Positions 24,707 to 33,973 of a stretch of DNA of 64,000 nucleotides are shown here, piece after piece. The stretch spans positions 4,191,501 through 4,255,500 of the forward strand of contig NZ_CP142362.1 of the NCBI RefSeq assembly GCF_035918395.1. The letters run 5' to 3'. The notes under the pieces were generated by a model, which worked only from the letters and a program-made list of their open reading frames with translations, searched no databases and was not told where the DNA came from. Numbering within the stretch: position 1 is the stretch's first letter; every line of letters begins with the position of its first letter. Source of the stretch: Mycolicibacterium sp. ND9-15. Its GTDB lineage: Bacteria; Actinomycetota; Actinomycetes; Mycobacteriales; Mycobacteriaceae. The translations under genes and the position numbers were made by a program.

Positions 24707-27700
24707 ATGTCGATGAACCCGGAGGCCGTCGGAAGGTCAGCTGGCGCGGGGGCCGAGCGCAACGAGTCACCGGGACTCGACGACCAGACAGTGGCGCGGT
24801 TGGCGCGCGCCTATCTCGAGACCTACCGCGGTCCGCATGCCGACGCCCCCGCCGCGGACGCCACCGTGACCATGCCGGTGACCGCGACGGCGCACGAGGT
24901 CGTTTCGCCGAACCTCATCATCGCCCATCACCGGCTGGGCAGCTTCCGTCCGTTCGGCGACACCCGCGTCGAGGTGTATCGCGCCGACGACCCTGCGGGG
25001 TTCGGGCCCGCACTGCAGATCGTCACCGACAACACCGCGATGGTGATGGACTCGGTCACGGTGCTGCTGCACCGATTCGGCGTGGCCTATACCGCGATCA
25101 TGAACCCGGTGCTGCGGGTGCATCGCGCGAGGGCGGGCGAACTGCTTGACGTCGCGCCCGTCGCCGAGGCCGGCGGCTCCCGCGACGGAGTGGACGAGGC
25201 GTGGATCCACGTCCAACTGGCGGCCACCGTGGAGCCCAAGTCGCTTGCCCAGGTGGCGCAGATGTTGCCGAGCGTGGTCGCCGATGCGCATCACGTCGCG
25301 CTCGACGCCGAAGAACTCTCGTCGACGCTGCGCGGATTGGCACACGAACTCGGCACCGATTCCGGCGAGCGGTTCCGCGGGCCGGACCGTGAGGACGTCG
25401 CGGCGCTGCTGCGCTGGTTGGCCGACGGGCATTTCGTGCTGCTGGGATATCAGCGGTGCCCGGTGCGCGACGGCCGGTCCTCGGTTGACCGGTCGAGCCG
25501 ACTGGGGGTGCTGCGGCTACGCCAGGATGTGCTGCCCCCGCTCACCGACGACGACGACCTTCTCTCACTGGCGCAGGCCACCATCCCGAGCTATCTGCGT
25601 TACGGCGCCTACCCGTACATCGTCGTCGTCCGTGAGCAGCACGGTCCGGCCGCCGTCGAACACCGGTTCGTCGGTTTGTTCACGGTCGCCGCCATGAACG
25701 CGAATGTGCTTGAGATCCCGTTGATCTCGCGTAGGGTTCGCGAGGCGTTGTCGCTCTCCCGGAGCGATCCCAGTCATCCCGGGCAGTTGTTACTCGACAT
25801 CATCCAGACCATCCCGCGGTCGGAACTGTTCGCGCTGTCGGCGCGAAAAGTGCTGGACATGGTGAAGGCCGTCGTCGACCTAGGGTCGCGGCGGCGCACC
25901 CTGCTGTTCATGCGCGCCGATTCGCTCGCGCACTTCGTTTCGTGCCTCGTGTACCTGCCGCGCGACCGATACACCACCGCGGTGCGGCTAAAGATGCAGG
26001 ACATCCTCGTCCGCGAACTCGGCGGGACCAGCATTGAGTACACCGCGCGGGTGAGCGAATCCCCCTGGGCCCTTGTGCATTTCTCGGTGCGCATGCCTGG
26101 GGGCACCAACCCGCGCGGCATCGACACATCCCAGGACAACGAGACACGGATTCAGGATCTGCTCACCGAAGCGGCACGGACGTGGGGCGACCGGCTCATC
26201 GGCGCGGTGAAGACGGGGTCGATCGACCAGCGCACGGCGCAGCACTACTCCGAGGCATTCCCCGAGCCCTACAAACAAGCCGTCGCACCGCTCGACGCGA
26301 TCGGCGACATCGCGATCATCGAGGAACTTCTGGACGGCTCGATCAAACCGGTTCTCGCCTACACCGAGGAAGACACCGCCCAACTGACCCTCTACCTCGG
26401 CGGGCACTCCGCGTCGCTGAGCGACCTGCTGCCCATGCTGCAGTCGATGGGCGTGGTGGTGCTCGAAGAGCGGCCGTTCGCGGTGCAGCGGCCCGACGGG
26501 CTCACGGTGTCGATCTACCAGTTCAAAATCAAGCCGCACAAGTCGATTCCGCGCATCGAATCGGGCCCTGAACGCGCCGAGGCCGCTGCGCGGTTCGCCG
26601 ATGCGGTGACCGCGATCTGGCAGGGCCGCGTCGAGATCGACCGGTTCAACGAGTTGGTGATGCGGGCCGGGCTGAACTGGCAGCAGGTGTCGACGCTGCG
26701 AAGCTATGCAAAGTATTTGCGGCAGGCGGGTTTTCCCTACAGCCAGTCGCACATCGAAGCGGTCGTCAACGACAACGCCGGCACCGTGCGGTCGCTGGTC
26801 GAACTGTTCGAGGCCCTGTTCTACCCCGGGGCCGACACCGAGCAGGGCGGTGCACCGAGGCGCCGTGACGCCCAGGCTGCCGCCGCGGCGGTGACCGCCG
26901 ATATCGATGCGCTGGTCAGCCTGGACACCGACCGGGTGCTGCGGGCGTTCGCGTCGATGATCCAGGCGACGCTGCGCACCAACTACTTCGTCACCCGGCG
27001 GGAGTCGGCCCGGCAGCAGGGCGTGTTGTCGTTCAAGCTCGATCCGGGCCTGATCGATGAACTGCCGCTGCCACGACCGAAATTCGAGATCTTCGTGTAC
27101 TCGCCGCGGGTCGAGGGTGTGCATCTGCGGTTCGGTTATGTCGCGCGCGGCGGGCTGCGCTGGTCGGACCGCCGGGAGGACTTCCGCACCGAGATCCTCG
27201 GCTTGGTCAAGGCGCAGGCCGTCAAGAACGCGGTGATCGTGCCCGTCGGAGCCAAGGGCGGGTTCGTCGTCAAGCGGCCGCCGGCGCCCACCGGCGACCC
27301 CGCCGCCGACCGCGACGCCCAACGCGCGGAGGGGGTGGCCTGCTACCAGTTGTTCATCGCCGGCCTGCTCGATCTGACCGACAATGTGGACAAGGCGACC
27401 GGACGGGTCGCCGCCCCGCCGGAGGTGGTGCGCCGTGACGGCGACGACGCATACCTCGTGGTGGCGGCCGACAAGGGCACGGCTACGTTCTCCGACATCG
27501 CCAACGAGGTCGCGAAGTCATACGGCTTCTGGCTCGGCGACGCGTTCGCCTCGGGCGGCTCGGTGGGATACGACCACAAGGCGATGGGCATCACCGCCAA
27601 AGGCGCGTGGGAGTCGGTCAAACGGCACTTCCGCGAGATCGGTGTCGACACCCAGTCCGAGGACTTCACCGCCGTCGGGATCGGCGACATGAGCGGTGAC

Positions 27701-29593
27701 GTGTTCGGCAACGGCATGTTGCTGTCAAAGCACATTCGCCTGCTGGCCGCCTTCGACCACCGGCACATCTTCATCGACCCGGACCCTGACGCCGCGCGTT
27801 CATGGGAGGAACGCAAGCGCCTGTTCGACCTGCCGCGCTCGAGCTGGGAGGACTACGACGCCTCGCTGATCAGCGAGGGCGGCGGCGTCTACAGCAGAGA
27901 GCACAAGTCGATCCAGCTCAGCCGGCAGGCCCGGGCCGCGCTGGGCATCGACGACAGGATCGAAGAGCTGACCCCGCCGAACCTGATCAAGGCGATCCTC
28001 AAGGCACCCGCCGCCCTGCTGTTCAACGGTGGCATCGGCACTTACATCAAGGCCGAGACCGAGTCCGACGCGGACGTCGGCGACCGGGCCAACGACCCGG
28101 TCCGGCTGAACGGAAACCAGTTGCGCGCCAAGGTGGTGGGCGAGGGCGGCAATCTGGGCGTGACCGCGCTGGGCCGCATCGAGTTCGACCTCGCGGGCGG
28201 TCGCATCAACACAGACGCACTGGACAACTCGGCCGGCGTCGACTGCTCCGACCATGAGGTCAACATCAAGATCCTGATCGACTCGCTGGTCACCGCGGGC
28301 AAGGTCAGCCCCGAGGAGCGCACCGAACTGCTGCTCTCGATGACCGACGAGGTCGGGCGGCTGGTGCTGGAGGACAACGAGGACCAGAACGACCTGATGG
28401 GCACCAGCAGAGCCAATGCAGCCAGTCTACTTCCGGTGCATTCGCGCATGATCAGGGACTTCGTCGCCGACCGCGGGCTCAACCGCGAACTTGAGGCGCT
28501 GCCCTCGGAGAAGGAGATCGGGCGCCGCGCCGACGCCGGAATCGGTCTGACCTCACCGGAACTGGCCACTCTGATGGCCCATGTCAAGCTCGCGCTCAAG
28601 GCCGACGTGCTGGCCAGTGAGCTACCCGATCAGGAGGCGTTCGCGTCGCGGCTGCCGTGGTACTTCCCCGAGAAGCTGCGGGCACCGTTCGGCGCGGAGA
28701 TCCGGGCGCATCAACTGCGCCGGGAGATCGTCGCGACCATGCTCGTCAACGACCTCGTCGATACCAGTGGCATCACCTACGCGTACCGCATCAGCGAGGA
28801 CGCCGGGGTCGGCCCGGTGGACGCTGTCCGCAGTTATGCCGCAGTCAACGCGATCTTCCGGATCGACGACGTCTGGCGACAGATTCGGGCCGCCGGCGCC
28901 GACGGCGTGCCGGTGATGGTGACCGACCGGATGACGTTGGATCTCCGGCGTCTGGTCGACCGGGCCGGTCGCTGGCTGCTCAGCTACCGTCCTCAACCCC
29001 TGGCGGTGGGTGCCGAGACCAATCGGTTCGCCGCCAAGGTCGCCGCGCTGGCGCCGCGGATGTCGGACTGGCTGCGCGGTGACGACGAGGCCATCGTGGC
29101 CAAGAAAGCCGGCGAGTTCGCCTCGCACGGGGTCCCCGGGGATCTGGCGTACATGGTCGCGACCGGGCTCTATCAGTTCAGCCTGCTCGACATCATCGAC
29201 ATCGGTGACATCGTTGATCGGGAACCGGACGAGGTCGCCGGCACGTATTTCGCGCTGATGGACTACCTCAACACCGACACCCTGCTCACTGCGGTTTCAC
29301 GACTCGATCGAGACGACCGATGGCATTCGTTGGCCCGGTTGGCGATTCGCGATGACATCTACGGTTCGGTGCGGGCGCTGTGCCTCGACGTGCTGGCGGT
29401 TGGAGAGCCCGAGGAAACCGCTGAGGAGAAGATCGCGGAATGGGAGGCGACGAACGGTTCCCGGGTAAACCGCGCGCGTCGCACCCTCAGCGAGATCAAC
29501 GGAAGCGGTCAGCACGACCTGGCGACGCTGTCGGTGGCCGCACGCCAGATTCGCAGCATGACGCGAACGAGCCGAACGGGGACTTCTCGGTGA
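24707..29593 (+). CDS. gdh: NAD-specific glutamate dehydrogenase, large (180-kDa) class
   Basis: A 1628-aa enzyme of the L-180 class that deaminates glutamate to 2-oxoglutarate. N-terminal ACT-like/regulatory segments precede the catalytic domain. That domain has RGGLRWSDRREDFRTEILGL, VKNAVIVPVGAKGGFV with the catalytic lysine region, and SYGFWLGDAFASGGSVGYDH for NAD binding. The ATG at 24707 follows AGGAGCG and is preferred over a GTG 24 bases upstream. In mycobacteria this enzyme is inhibited by GarA under PknG control. Length agrees with Rv2476c (about 1624 aa). The next gene overlaps its stop. Confidence 0.93.
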   Translation: MSMNPEAVGRSAGAGAERNESPGLDDQTVARLARAYLETYRGPHADAPAADATVTMPVTATAHEVVSPNLIIAHHRLGSFRPFGDTRVEVYRADDPAGFGPALQIVTDNTAMVMDSVTVLLHRFGVAYTAIMNPVLRVHRARAGELLDVAPVAEAGGSRDGVDEAWIHVQLAATVEPKSLAQVAQMLPSVVADAHHVALDAEELSSTLRGLAHELGTDSGERFRGPDREDVAALLRWLADGHFVLLGYQRCPVRDGRSSVDRSSRLGVLRLRQDVLPPLTDDDDLLSLAQATIPSYLRYGAYPYIVVVREQHGPAAVEHRFVGLFTVAAMNANVLEIPLISRRVREALSLSRSDPSHPGQLLLDIIQTIPRSELFALSARKVLDMVKAVVDLGSRRRTLLFMRADSLAHFVSCLVYLPRDRYTTAVRLKMQDILVRELGGTSIEYTARVSESPWALVHFSVRMPGGTNPRGIDTSQDNETRIQDLLTEAARTWGDRLIGAVKTGSIDQRTAQHYSEAFPEPYKQAVAPLDAIGDIAIIEELLDGSIKPVLAYTEEDTAQLTLYLGGHSASLSDLLPMLQSMGVVVLEERPFAVQRPDGLTVSIYQFKIKPHKSIPRIESGPERAEAAARFADAVTAIWQGRVEIDRFNELVMRAGLNWQQVSTLRSYAKYLRQAGFPYSQSHIEAVVNDNAGTVRSLVELFEALFYPGADTEQGGAPRRRDAQAAAAAVTADIDALVSLDTDRVLRAFASMIQATLRTNYFVTRRESARQQGVLSFKLDPGLIDELPLPRPKFEIFVYSPRVEGVHLRFGYVARGGLRWSDRREDFRTEILGLVKAQAVKNAVIVPVGAKGGFVVKRPPAPTGDPAADRDAQRAEGVACYQLFIAGLLDLTDNVDKATGRVAAPPEVVRRDGDDAYLVVAADKGTATFSDIANEVAKSYGFWLGDAFASGGSVGYDHKAMGITAKGAWESVKRHFREIGVDTQSEDFTAVGIGDMSGDVFGNGMLLSKHIRLLAAFDHRHIFIDPDPDAARSWEERKRLFDLPRSSWEDYDASLISEGGGVYSREHKSIQLSRQARAALGIDDRIEELTPPNLIKAILKAPAALLFNGGIGTYIKAETESDADVGDRANDPVRLNGNQLRAKVVGEGGNLGVTALGRIEFDLAGGRINTDALDNSAGVDCSDHEVNIKILIDSLVTAGKVSPEERTELLLSMTDEVGRLVLEDNEDQNDLMGTSRANAASLLPVHSRMIRDFVADRGLNRELEALPSEKEIGRRADAGIGLTSPELATLMAHVKLALKADVLASELPDQEAFASRLPWYFPEKLRAPFGAEIRAHQLRREIVATMLVNDLVDTSGITYAYRISEDAGVGPVDAVRSYAAVNAIFRIDDVWRQIRAAGADGVPVMVTDRMTLDLRRLVDRAGRWLLSYRPQPLAVGAETNRFAAKVAALAPRMSDWLRGDDEAIVAKKAGEFASHGVPGDLAYMVATGLYQFSLLDIIDIGDIVDREPDEVAGTYFALMDYLNTDTLLTAVSRLDRDDRWHSLARLAIRDDIYGSVRALCLDVLAVGEPEETAEEKIAEWEATNGSRVNRARRTLSEINGSGQHDLATLSVAARQIRSMTRTSRTGTSR

Positions 29594-30000
29594 CAGGTTT
29601 CGTTGCGCCGGTACATGTCCGATGGTCGGACATCGACATGTACCAGCACATCAACCACGCCACCATGGTGACGATCCTCGAGGAAGCCCGGATTCCGTTC
29701 CTGCGCGAGCCGTTCGGGCCGGAGATCGACACCATCGGGTTGCTCATCGCGGAGGTCAACATTTCGTACAAGGATCAGCTGCGGTTGATGGACTCACCGT
29801 TGCAGGTGACCATGTGGTCGAAGCGGGTGCGGGCGGTCGACTTCACGGTCGGGTACGAGGTGCGCTCGGTCGGCGCGCCCGCCGGCTCGAAGCCCGCGGT
29901 GATCGCCGACACCCAGCTCGCGGCCGTGCACATCAAAGAGCAGCGGCTGCACCGGCTTTCACCGGAGCAGCGAGAATACCTCCAGCGCTTCACGCGATGA
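29590..30000 (+). CDS. 4HBT-type acyl-CoA thioesterase (Rv2475c-like)
   Basis: A 136-aa hot-dog thioesterase. The catalytic region WSDIDMYQHINHATMV contains the D-x-Y-x-H-x-N pattern of 4-hydroxybenzoyl-CoA thioesterase-like enzymes, and QREYLQRF closes the helix-rich C-terminus. The GTG overlaps the gdh stop (GTGA), so it is translated from the gdh message. The substrate is unknown; the link with glutamate metabolism is positional only. Confidence 0.83.
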   Translation: MTGFVAPVHVRWSDIDMYQHINHATMVTILEEARIPFLREPFGPEIDTIGLLIAEVNISYKDQLRLMDSPLQVTMWSKRVRAVDFTVGYEVRSVGAPAGSKPAVIADTQLAAVHIKEQRLHRLSPEQREYLQRFTR

Positions 30001-30656
30001 CTCGGCCCGAGCGCGGCATCTGGCTGACCGATCCGGCGAACCGCGAAGACCTGGCAACCTTCGCCGAGCGGGCGATGCGTCTGGACGACGCCGCGGTGAT
30101 CCGGCTTCGTCAACGGCCCGCCGGCCTGCTGGTGGCCTTTGTGGCGACCGGCTTCGATGTGTTGGCCAGTCGGGTGGTCCAGGGTGTGGTCAATCCGCCG
30201 GATCTGTCCGTGGGCGCAGACACGCTGACTTCGGGCCTGCGGGCGATGGGCGACGATGGATATGTCGAGCCGGGATTCGGGTTGGACTCGGCTTGGCGCG
30301 GAGTGCTGCCGCCGGACTCCGGCTTCGTTCACCTCGACGATGTGCCTGCCCGTGTCGTGCTCGACCTGGCGCAGCGTGGTGGCGCGCTGGCCAAGGAGCA
30401 TTCGAGCGGCCACGGTCCGCCGGTGTCCCTGCTGGACCAGGAGGTGGTGGCGGTCAGTTCCGGCGAGGACAGCGTCGGCATTCCGATGAGGTGTGTATTC
30501 GCCTTGACAGCAATGGGTTTCCTGCCGCAAGCGGGTTCGGCGGTGAGCGACGACGAGATCGTCAGAGTTCGGGTCTCCCCGGCGTGGTTGCGCATCGACG
30601 CGCGGTTCGGTTCGGTGTACCGGCGCCGCGGCGACCCGGCGCTGGTATTGCGGTAA
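29997..30656 (+). CDS. Conserved hypothetical protein (Rv2474c-like)
   Basis: A 219-aa protein overlapping the thioesterase stop by four bases. It has no signal peptide and no recognised catalytic motif; visible features are the WLTDPANREDLATFAERAMRL start and a Val-rich beta region ending RIDARFGSVYRRRGDPALVLR. The conserved three-gene order (gdh, thioesterase, this gene) with overlapping codons suggests a shared, uncharacterised role. The stop is followed within about ten bases by a palindromic extragenic element. Confidence 0.75.
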   Translation: MTRPERGIWLTDPANREDLATFAERAMRLDDAAVIRLRQRPAGLLVAFVATGFDVLASRVVQGVVNPPDLSVGADTLTSGLRAMGDDGYVEPGFGLDSAWRGVLPPDSGFVHLDDVPARVVLDLAQRGGALAKEHSSGHGPPVSLLDQEVVAVSSGEDSVGIPMRCVFALTAMGFLPQAGSAVSDDEIVRVRVSPAWLRIDARFGSVYRRRGDPALVLR

Positions 30657-30666
30657 CCCCGTCAGC

Positions 30667-30725
30667 GCGAGCGTGCGCGTCTGCAGTCGACACGCCGCAC
30701 ATTCTTCGGCATTTGCGCACGCTCA
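30667..30725 (+). repeat. Palindromic extragenic element, copy A
   Basis: Arms GCGAGCGTGCGC and GCGCACGCTC flank a centre containing GTCTGCAGTCGACACGCCG. It sits right after the stop of the upstream gene, on the side of a convergent junction. It belongs to a family of at least four copies in this window, and a transcription-terminating role fits its placement. Confidence 0.75.
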
Positions 30726-30853
30726 CCCTTCGGCGATCGACCGTCCACCGTCGCCCGATGCCGAGTCGGTGACCGATATTCCAGTCAAGCCCGTCGACTG
30801 CAACCCTGAGTGGGACCGCGAATTCGCCGACCAGACCGGCCTCTGAACGCCCC

Positions 30854-30916
30854 GCGAGCGTGCGCAGATGTCGGGGATTACGCGGCGTGTCGACTACAGG
30901 CGCGCACGCTCGCGCC
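30854..30916 (-). repeat. Palindromic extragenic element, copy B (overlaps the aglA stop)
   Basis: Inverted relative to copy A. It shares the exact 13-mer GCGGCGTGTCGAC (reverse complement of copy A's centre) and has arms CGCGAGCGTGCGC and GCGCGCACGCTCGCG. Its right arm encodes the last residues (RRERARL) and stop codon of the convergent glucosidase gene. Confidence 0.75.
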
Positions 30917-32486
30917 GGGACTGGACCAGCCAGGCGGCCGTGTCCGGCGGCAGCGTGCCGCCGGAGACCTCGCCACTTGCCAGGAGGATCTCACCCTCCG
31001 GTAGCGGTGCCGGCAGGGTGCCCGTGTTCAACACGCACACCAATCCGCCGCTGCGGCGAAACGCCAGACTGTCGGCGGGGGAGTCGAGCCAATCCACCGT
31101 GGGCCCGTCGAACTCTGTTCGCCGCGACCGTAATTCGATCGCCCGCCGGAAGAAAGCCAGCGTCGACGCCGGGTCAGCCAATTGCTTCTCGACCGTCAGC
31201 GCCGCCCACTGTGGCGGAATCGGCAACCAGGTGTCGGGGTTGTCCGAGAACCCGAACGGGGGAGCCTCACCCTCCCAGGGCACCGGAATGCGACTGCCGT
31301 CGCGTCCGCGCCGCGTGCGTCCGGACCGCTCCCACACCGGGTCCCGCAGCGCCTCGGCGGGCAGGTCGACGTTCGGCAGGCCGAGTTCCTCACCGTTGTA
31401 GACGAACACCGGTCCGGGCAGCGCCAGCATCACCAGCGCCATCGCCCTGGCGCGTGCCAGCCCGGCGCTACCGCCGCCGTAGCGGGTCGGTTCCCGGTCG
31501 ACGTCGTGGTTGGCCAGCGTCCAGGTCGGGAAGGCATCGACCAATTCGGCTGCGGTCATCGAGTTTTCGATCGCATGACGGATGTCGGCCGCATCGAACT
31601 CTGCGCGCAGCAGCCGGAAGTTGAAGCCTAGATGCAGTTCGTCGTCACGCACGTAGCGGGAGAACTGTTCGTTGTCGTAGACCCACACCTCGCCGATCGC
31701 AACGGCTTCCGGATAGTCGTCGAACACCCGGCGAATCCGGCGATGGATCTCGTGCACGGCCTCGTTGTTGAACCGAGGGTCGTCATCCAACTCCGACAGC
31801 AGCATCTCCGGTTTGACGGCCGGCATGTCGGGCAGCCCCGGCGGCTTGGCCATGCCGTGCGCAACGTCGATGCGGAATCCGTCGATGCCGCGGTCGAGCC
31901 AGAACCGCAACGTCTTCTCGAGGTCGTCGAACACCTCGGTGTTCTCCCAGTTCAGATCGGGCTGCGTGGTGTCGAACAGGTGCAGGTACCACTGGCCCGG
32001 GTTGCCGTCGGCTTCCGTCACCCGCGTCCACGCCGGCCCACCGAAGACCGACAGCCAGTTGTTGGGCGGATGTTCGCCGCCGCGCCCGGTGCCGTCGCGG
32101 AAGATGTAGCGCTCGCGTTGGGCGCTGCCTGGACTGGCGGCAAGCGCCGCTTGAAACCACGGGTGCGCGGAACTGGTGTGGTTGGGCACCAGGTCCATCG
32201 TGACCTTCACCCCCAGCCGGTGAGCGGCGTCGGTGAGCCGGTCCAGGGCCGCCATACCGCCGAACAGCGGGTCGACGTCACGTGGGTCGGCGACGTCGTA
32301 GCCGTTGTCGGCCATCGGTGACACCATCACCGGGTTGAGCCAGATCGCGTCGACGCCGAGCGCCTTGAGGTAATCCAGCCGGCTGGTGACGCCGTCGAGG
32401 TCGCCGACGCCGTCGCCGTCACTGTCCTGAAACGAGCGGGGGTAGACCTGATAGAACAGCGCACGCGACCACCAGGGATCCGTCAT
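30894..32486 (-). CDS. aglA: Alpha-glucosidase, GH13 family
   Basis: A 530-aa GH13 enzyme hydrolysing alpha-glucosidic bonds. Family regions appear in order: YDVADPRDVDPLFGG, MDLVPNHTS, GFRIDVAHGMA (nucleophile Asp), AIGEVWVYD (acid/base Glu) and LANHDVDRE. The ATG overlaps the glbO stop (ATGA); the longer in-frame extension merely reads glbO in another frame. The C-terminal RRERARL comes from a repeat element that supplies the stop codon. In M. tuberculosis aglA-glbO share this arrangement. It probably acts on maltose-type oligosaccharides or trehalose-pathway products. Confidence 0.88.
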   Translation of the reverse strand: MTDPWWSRALFYQVYPRSFQDSDGDGVGDLDGVTSRLDYLKALGVDAIWLNPVMVSPMADNGYDVADPRDVDPLFGGMAALDRLTDAAHRLGVKVTMDLVPNHTSSAHPWFQAALAASPGSAQRERYIFRDGTGRGGEHPPNNWLSVFGGPAWTRVTEADGNPGQWYLHLFDTTQPDLNWENTEVFDDLEKTLRFWLDRGIDGFRIDVAHGMAKPPGLPDMPAVKPEMLLSELDDDPRFNNEAVHEIHRRIRRVFDDYPEAVAIGEVWVYDNEQFSRYVRDDELHLGFNFRLLRAEFDAADIRHAIENSMTAAELVDAFPTWTLANHDVDREPTRYGGGSAGLARARAMALVMLALPGPVFVYNGEELGLPNVDLPAEALRDPVWERSGRTRRGRDGSRIPVPWEGEAPPFGFSDNPDTWLPIPPQWAALTVEKQLADPASTLAFFRRAIELRSRRTEFDGPTVDWLDSPADSLAFRRSGGLVCVLNTGTLPAPLPEGEILLASGEVSGGTLPPDTAAWLVQSRRERARL

Positions 32487-32878
32487 CAGAACGGTGAGTT
32501 GACCATCGAATGAGCGGCCATCTCCAGATAAGCCAGCAGTTCCCTGCGGTGCTCGTCGTCGAGCGTCTGCGAGTCGATCTCGGCGATCGCGATGTGCATG
32601 CAGCGCAGCCAGGCATCGCGCTCGAGGTAGCCGATCCGGAACGGCGCGTGGCGCATCCTCAGCCGCGGGTGGCCACGCTGGTCGGAGTAGGTGCGCGGGC
32701 CGCCCCAATACTGTTCGAGGAACATCCGCAGCCGCACCTCGGCGCCCTCGAAGTCATCCTCGGGATAGAGCGGACGCAGAATCTCGTCCTCGCGGACCAA
32801 CGCGTAGAACCGCGCCACGATCGCGCGGAACGTCTCGTGGCCACCGACTTCGTCGTAGAACGACCTCTGTGGCTGCAT
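32486..32878 (-). CDS. glbO: Truncated haemoglobin, group II
   Basis: A 130-aa truncated haemoglobin O. The two-on-two fold shows Tyr25 at B10, RTYSDQRGHPRLRMRHAPF with proximal His77, and Trp90 at position G8. The Tyr/Trp hydrogen-bond network is diagnostic for trHbO. It starts at the ATG of MQPQRSFY; a GTG lies immediately upstream. It binds oxygen tightly and is associated with respiration or peroxide chemistry in mycobacteria. It is divergent from the HNH gene, sharing a 143-base intergenic region, and coupled to aglA downstream. Confidence 0.92.
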   Translation of the reverse strand: MQPQRSFYDEVGGHETFRAIVARFYALVREDEILRPLYPEDDFEGAEVRLRMFLEQYWGGPRTYSDQRGHPRLRMRHAPFRIGYLERDAWLRCMHIAIAEIDSQTLDDEHRRELLAYLEMAAHSMVNSPF

Positions 32879-33021
32879 CACGCCACCATTGTTCCCTGTT
32901 GCTGGATTGGCCAGGTCAGCCGGTCGCGGCACCCCCTGTTCACGCGGATGACCTGCGAACACGCGAAGAATTGTCGTGCGATTCACAGGAATCCGTGGTG
33001 AACTGTCTTCTCGGAGGACGT

Positions 33022-33690
33022 ATGGCGCATCGCAAGAAAGGCCCGTCCAGAAGGGCCGGCCAGCGGAGTCACGGTGCCGCGACCGCCCTAGCCGGGTCGG
33101 TGGTACCGGGCGCGCAAACACGCGTCCTACGCAGCGTCGACATCCATCCGCCAAGTACCACCGAGGCCTCGATCTGGGGCCGCCGCCGCGTCCTTCTGCT
33201 GAACTACACCTACGAACCGTTGACCGCTCTGCCCATGCGCCGGGCGGTCATCATGCTGATGTGCGGCAAAGCCGACGTCGTGCACGAGGACCCGAACGGG
33301 CCGGTGATCCACTCCGCGACCCGCTCGATCCTGGTGCCGTCGGTGATCCGGCTGCGGTCCTACGTGCGGGTGCCCTACCGGGCGCGCATTCCGATGACGC
33401 GTGCGGCGCTGATGCACCGGGACCGGTTTCGTTGCGCTTACTGCGGGGGCAAGGCCGACACCGTCGACCATGTGGTGCCGCGCAGCCGCGGCGGAGCCCA
33501 CACCTGGGAGAACTGCGTGGCTGCCTGCTCGCCATGCAACCACCGCAAGGCCGACCGCCTGCTCACCGAGCTGGGATGGTCGTTGCGCACGATGCCGGTG
33601 CCGCCGAAGGGACAGCACTGGCGGCTGCTGTCCAGCGTGAAGGAACTCGACCCGGTATGGGTGCGATATCTAGGCGAAGGCGCGGCGTGA
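33022..33690 (+). CDS. HNH endonuclease family protein (Rv2469c-like)
   Basis: A 222-aa protein with a basic N-terminus (AHRKKGPSRRAGQ) and a C-terminal HNH domain. Metal-binding cysteines are in RCAYCGGKADTVDHVVPRSRGG and CVAACSPCNHRKADR, giving two CxxC pairs and the HNH core. The middle LLNYTYEPLTALPMRRAVIML segment is typical of the bacterial NEBU-type HNH family. GGAGGACGT precedes the ATG. It is conserved beside glbO in mycobacteria; no restriction partner or phage context is visible, so it is probably a housekeeping nuclease of unknown target. Confidence 0.85.
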   Translation: MAHRKKGPSRRAGQRSHGAATALAGSVVPGAQTRVLRSVDIHPPSTTEASIWGRRRVLLLNYTYEPLTALPMRRAVIMLMCGKADVVHEDPNGPVIHSATRSILVPSVIRLRSYVRVPYRARIPMTRAALMHRDRFRCAYCGGKADTVDHVVPRSRGGAHTWENCVAACSPCNHRKADRLLTELGWSLRTMPVPPKGQHWRLLSSVKELDPVWVRYLGEGAA

Positions 33691-33715
33691 CCGCGGCTGG
33701 TATACGGTTTGCGAC

Positions 33716-33973
33716 GTGAGCACCGCACTTACACACGCGATACTGATCCTGGTGCCGCTCGGGCTGACGGCCGTTCTCATCTTTCTGATCTGGGGTGTCG
33801 GCAAGAACCGCAAGGGCCCGCATCCGGCGACCTACAAACTGTCCGAGCAGTGGACTCACTCGCCGATCTTGTGGGCGGCCGACGAACCGGCCGACCATGG
33901 TCATTCGGCTGGTCACGGCGGCCACGGTTCGCACCCCGTGACGATTGGAGGTGGCGCAAGTGGCAAGTGGTGA
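33716..33973 (+). CDS. ctaJ: CtaJ-like small subunit of the aa3 cytochrome oxidase
   Basis: An 85-aa protein with one transmembrane helix (about residues 6-27), then a positively charged WGVGKNRKGPHP and a His/Gly-rich tail. This matches the actinobacterial CtaJ family found as an accessory subunit in the M. smegmatis bc1-aa3 supercomplex. The assignment rests on pattern and on its neighbour, a DUF5130 protein, which as I recall was also found in that structure. The GTG start is 25 bases after the HNH stop. Translation runs into the next gene by overlap. Confidence 0.75.
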   Translation: MSTALTHAILILVPLGLTAVLIFLIWGVGKNRKGPHPATYKLSEQWTHSPILWAADEPADHGHSAGHGGHGSHPVTIGGGASGKW

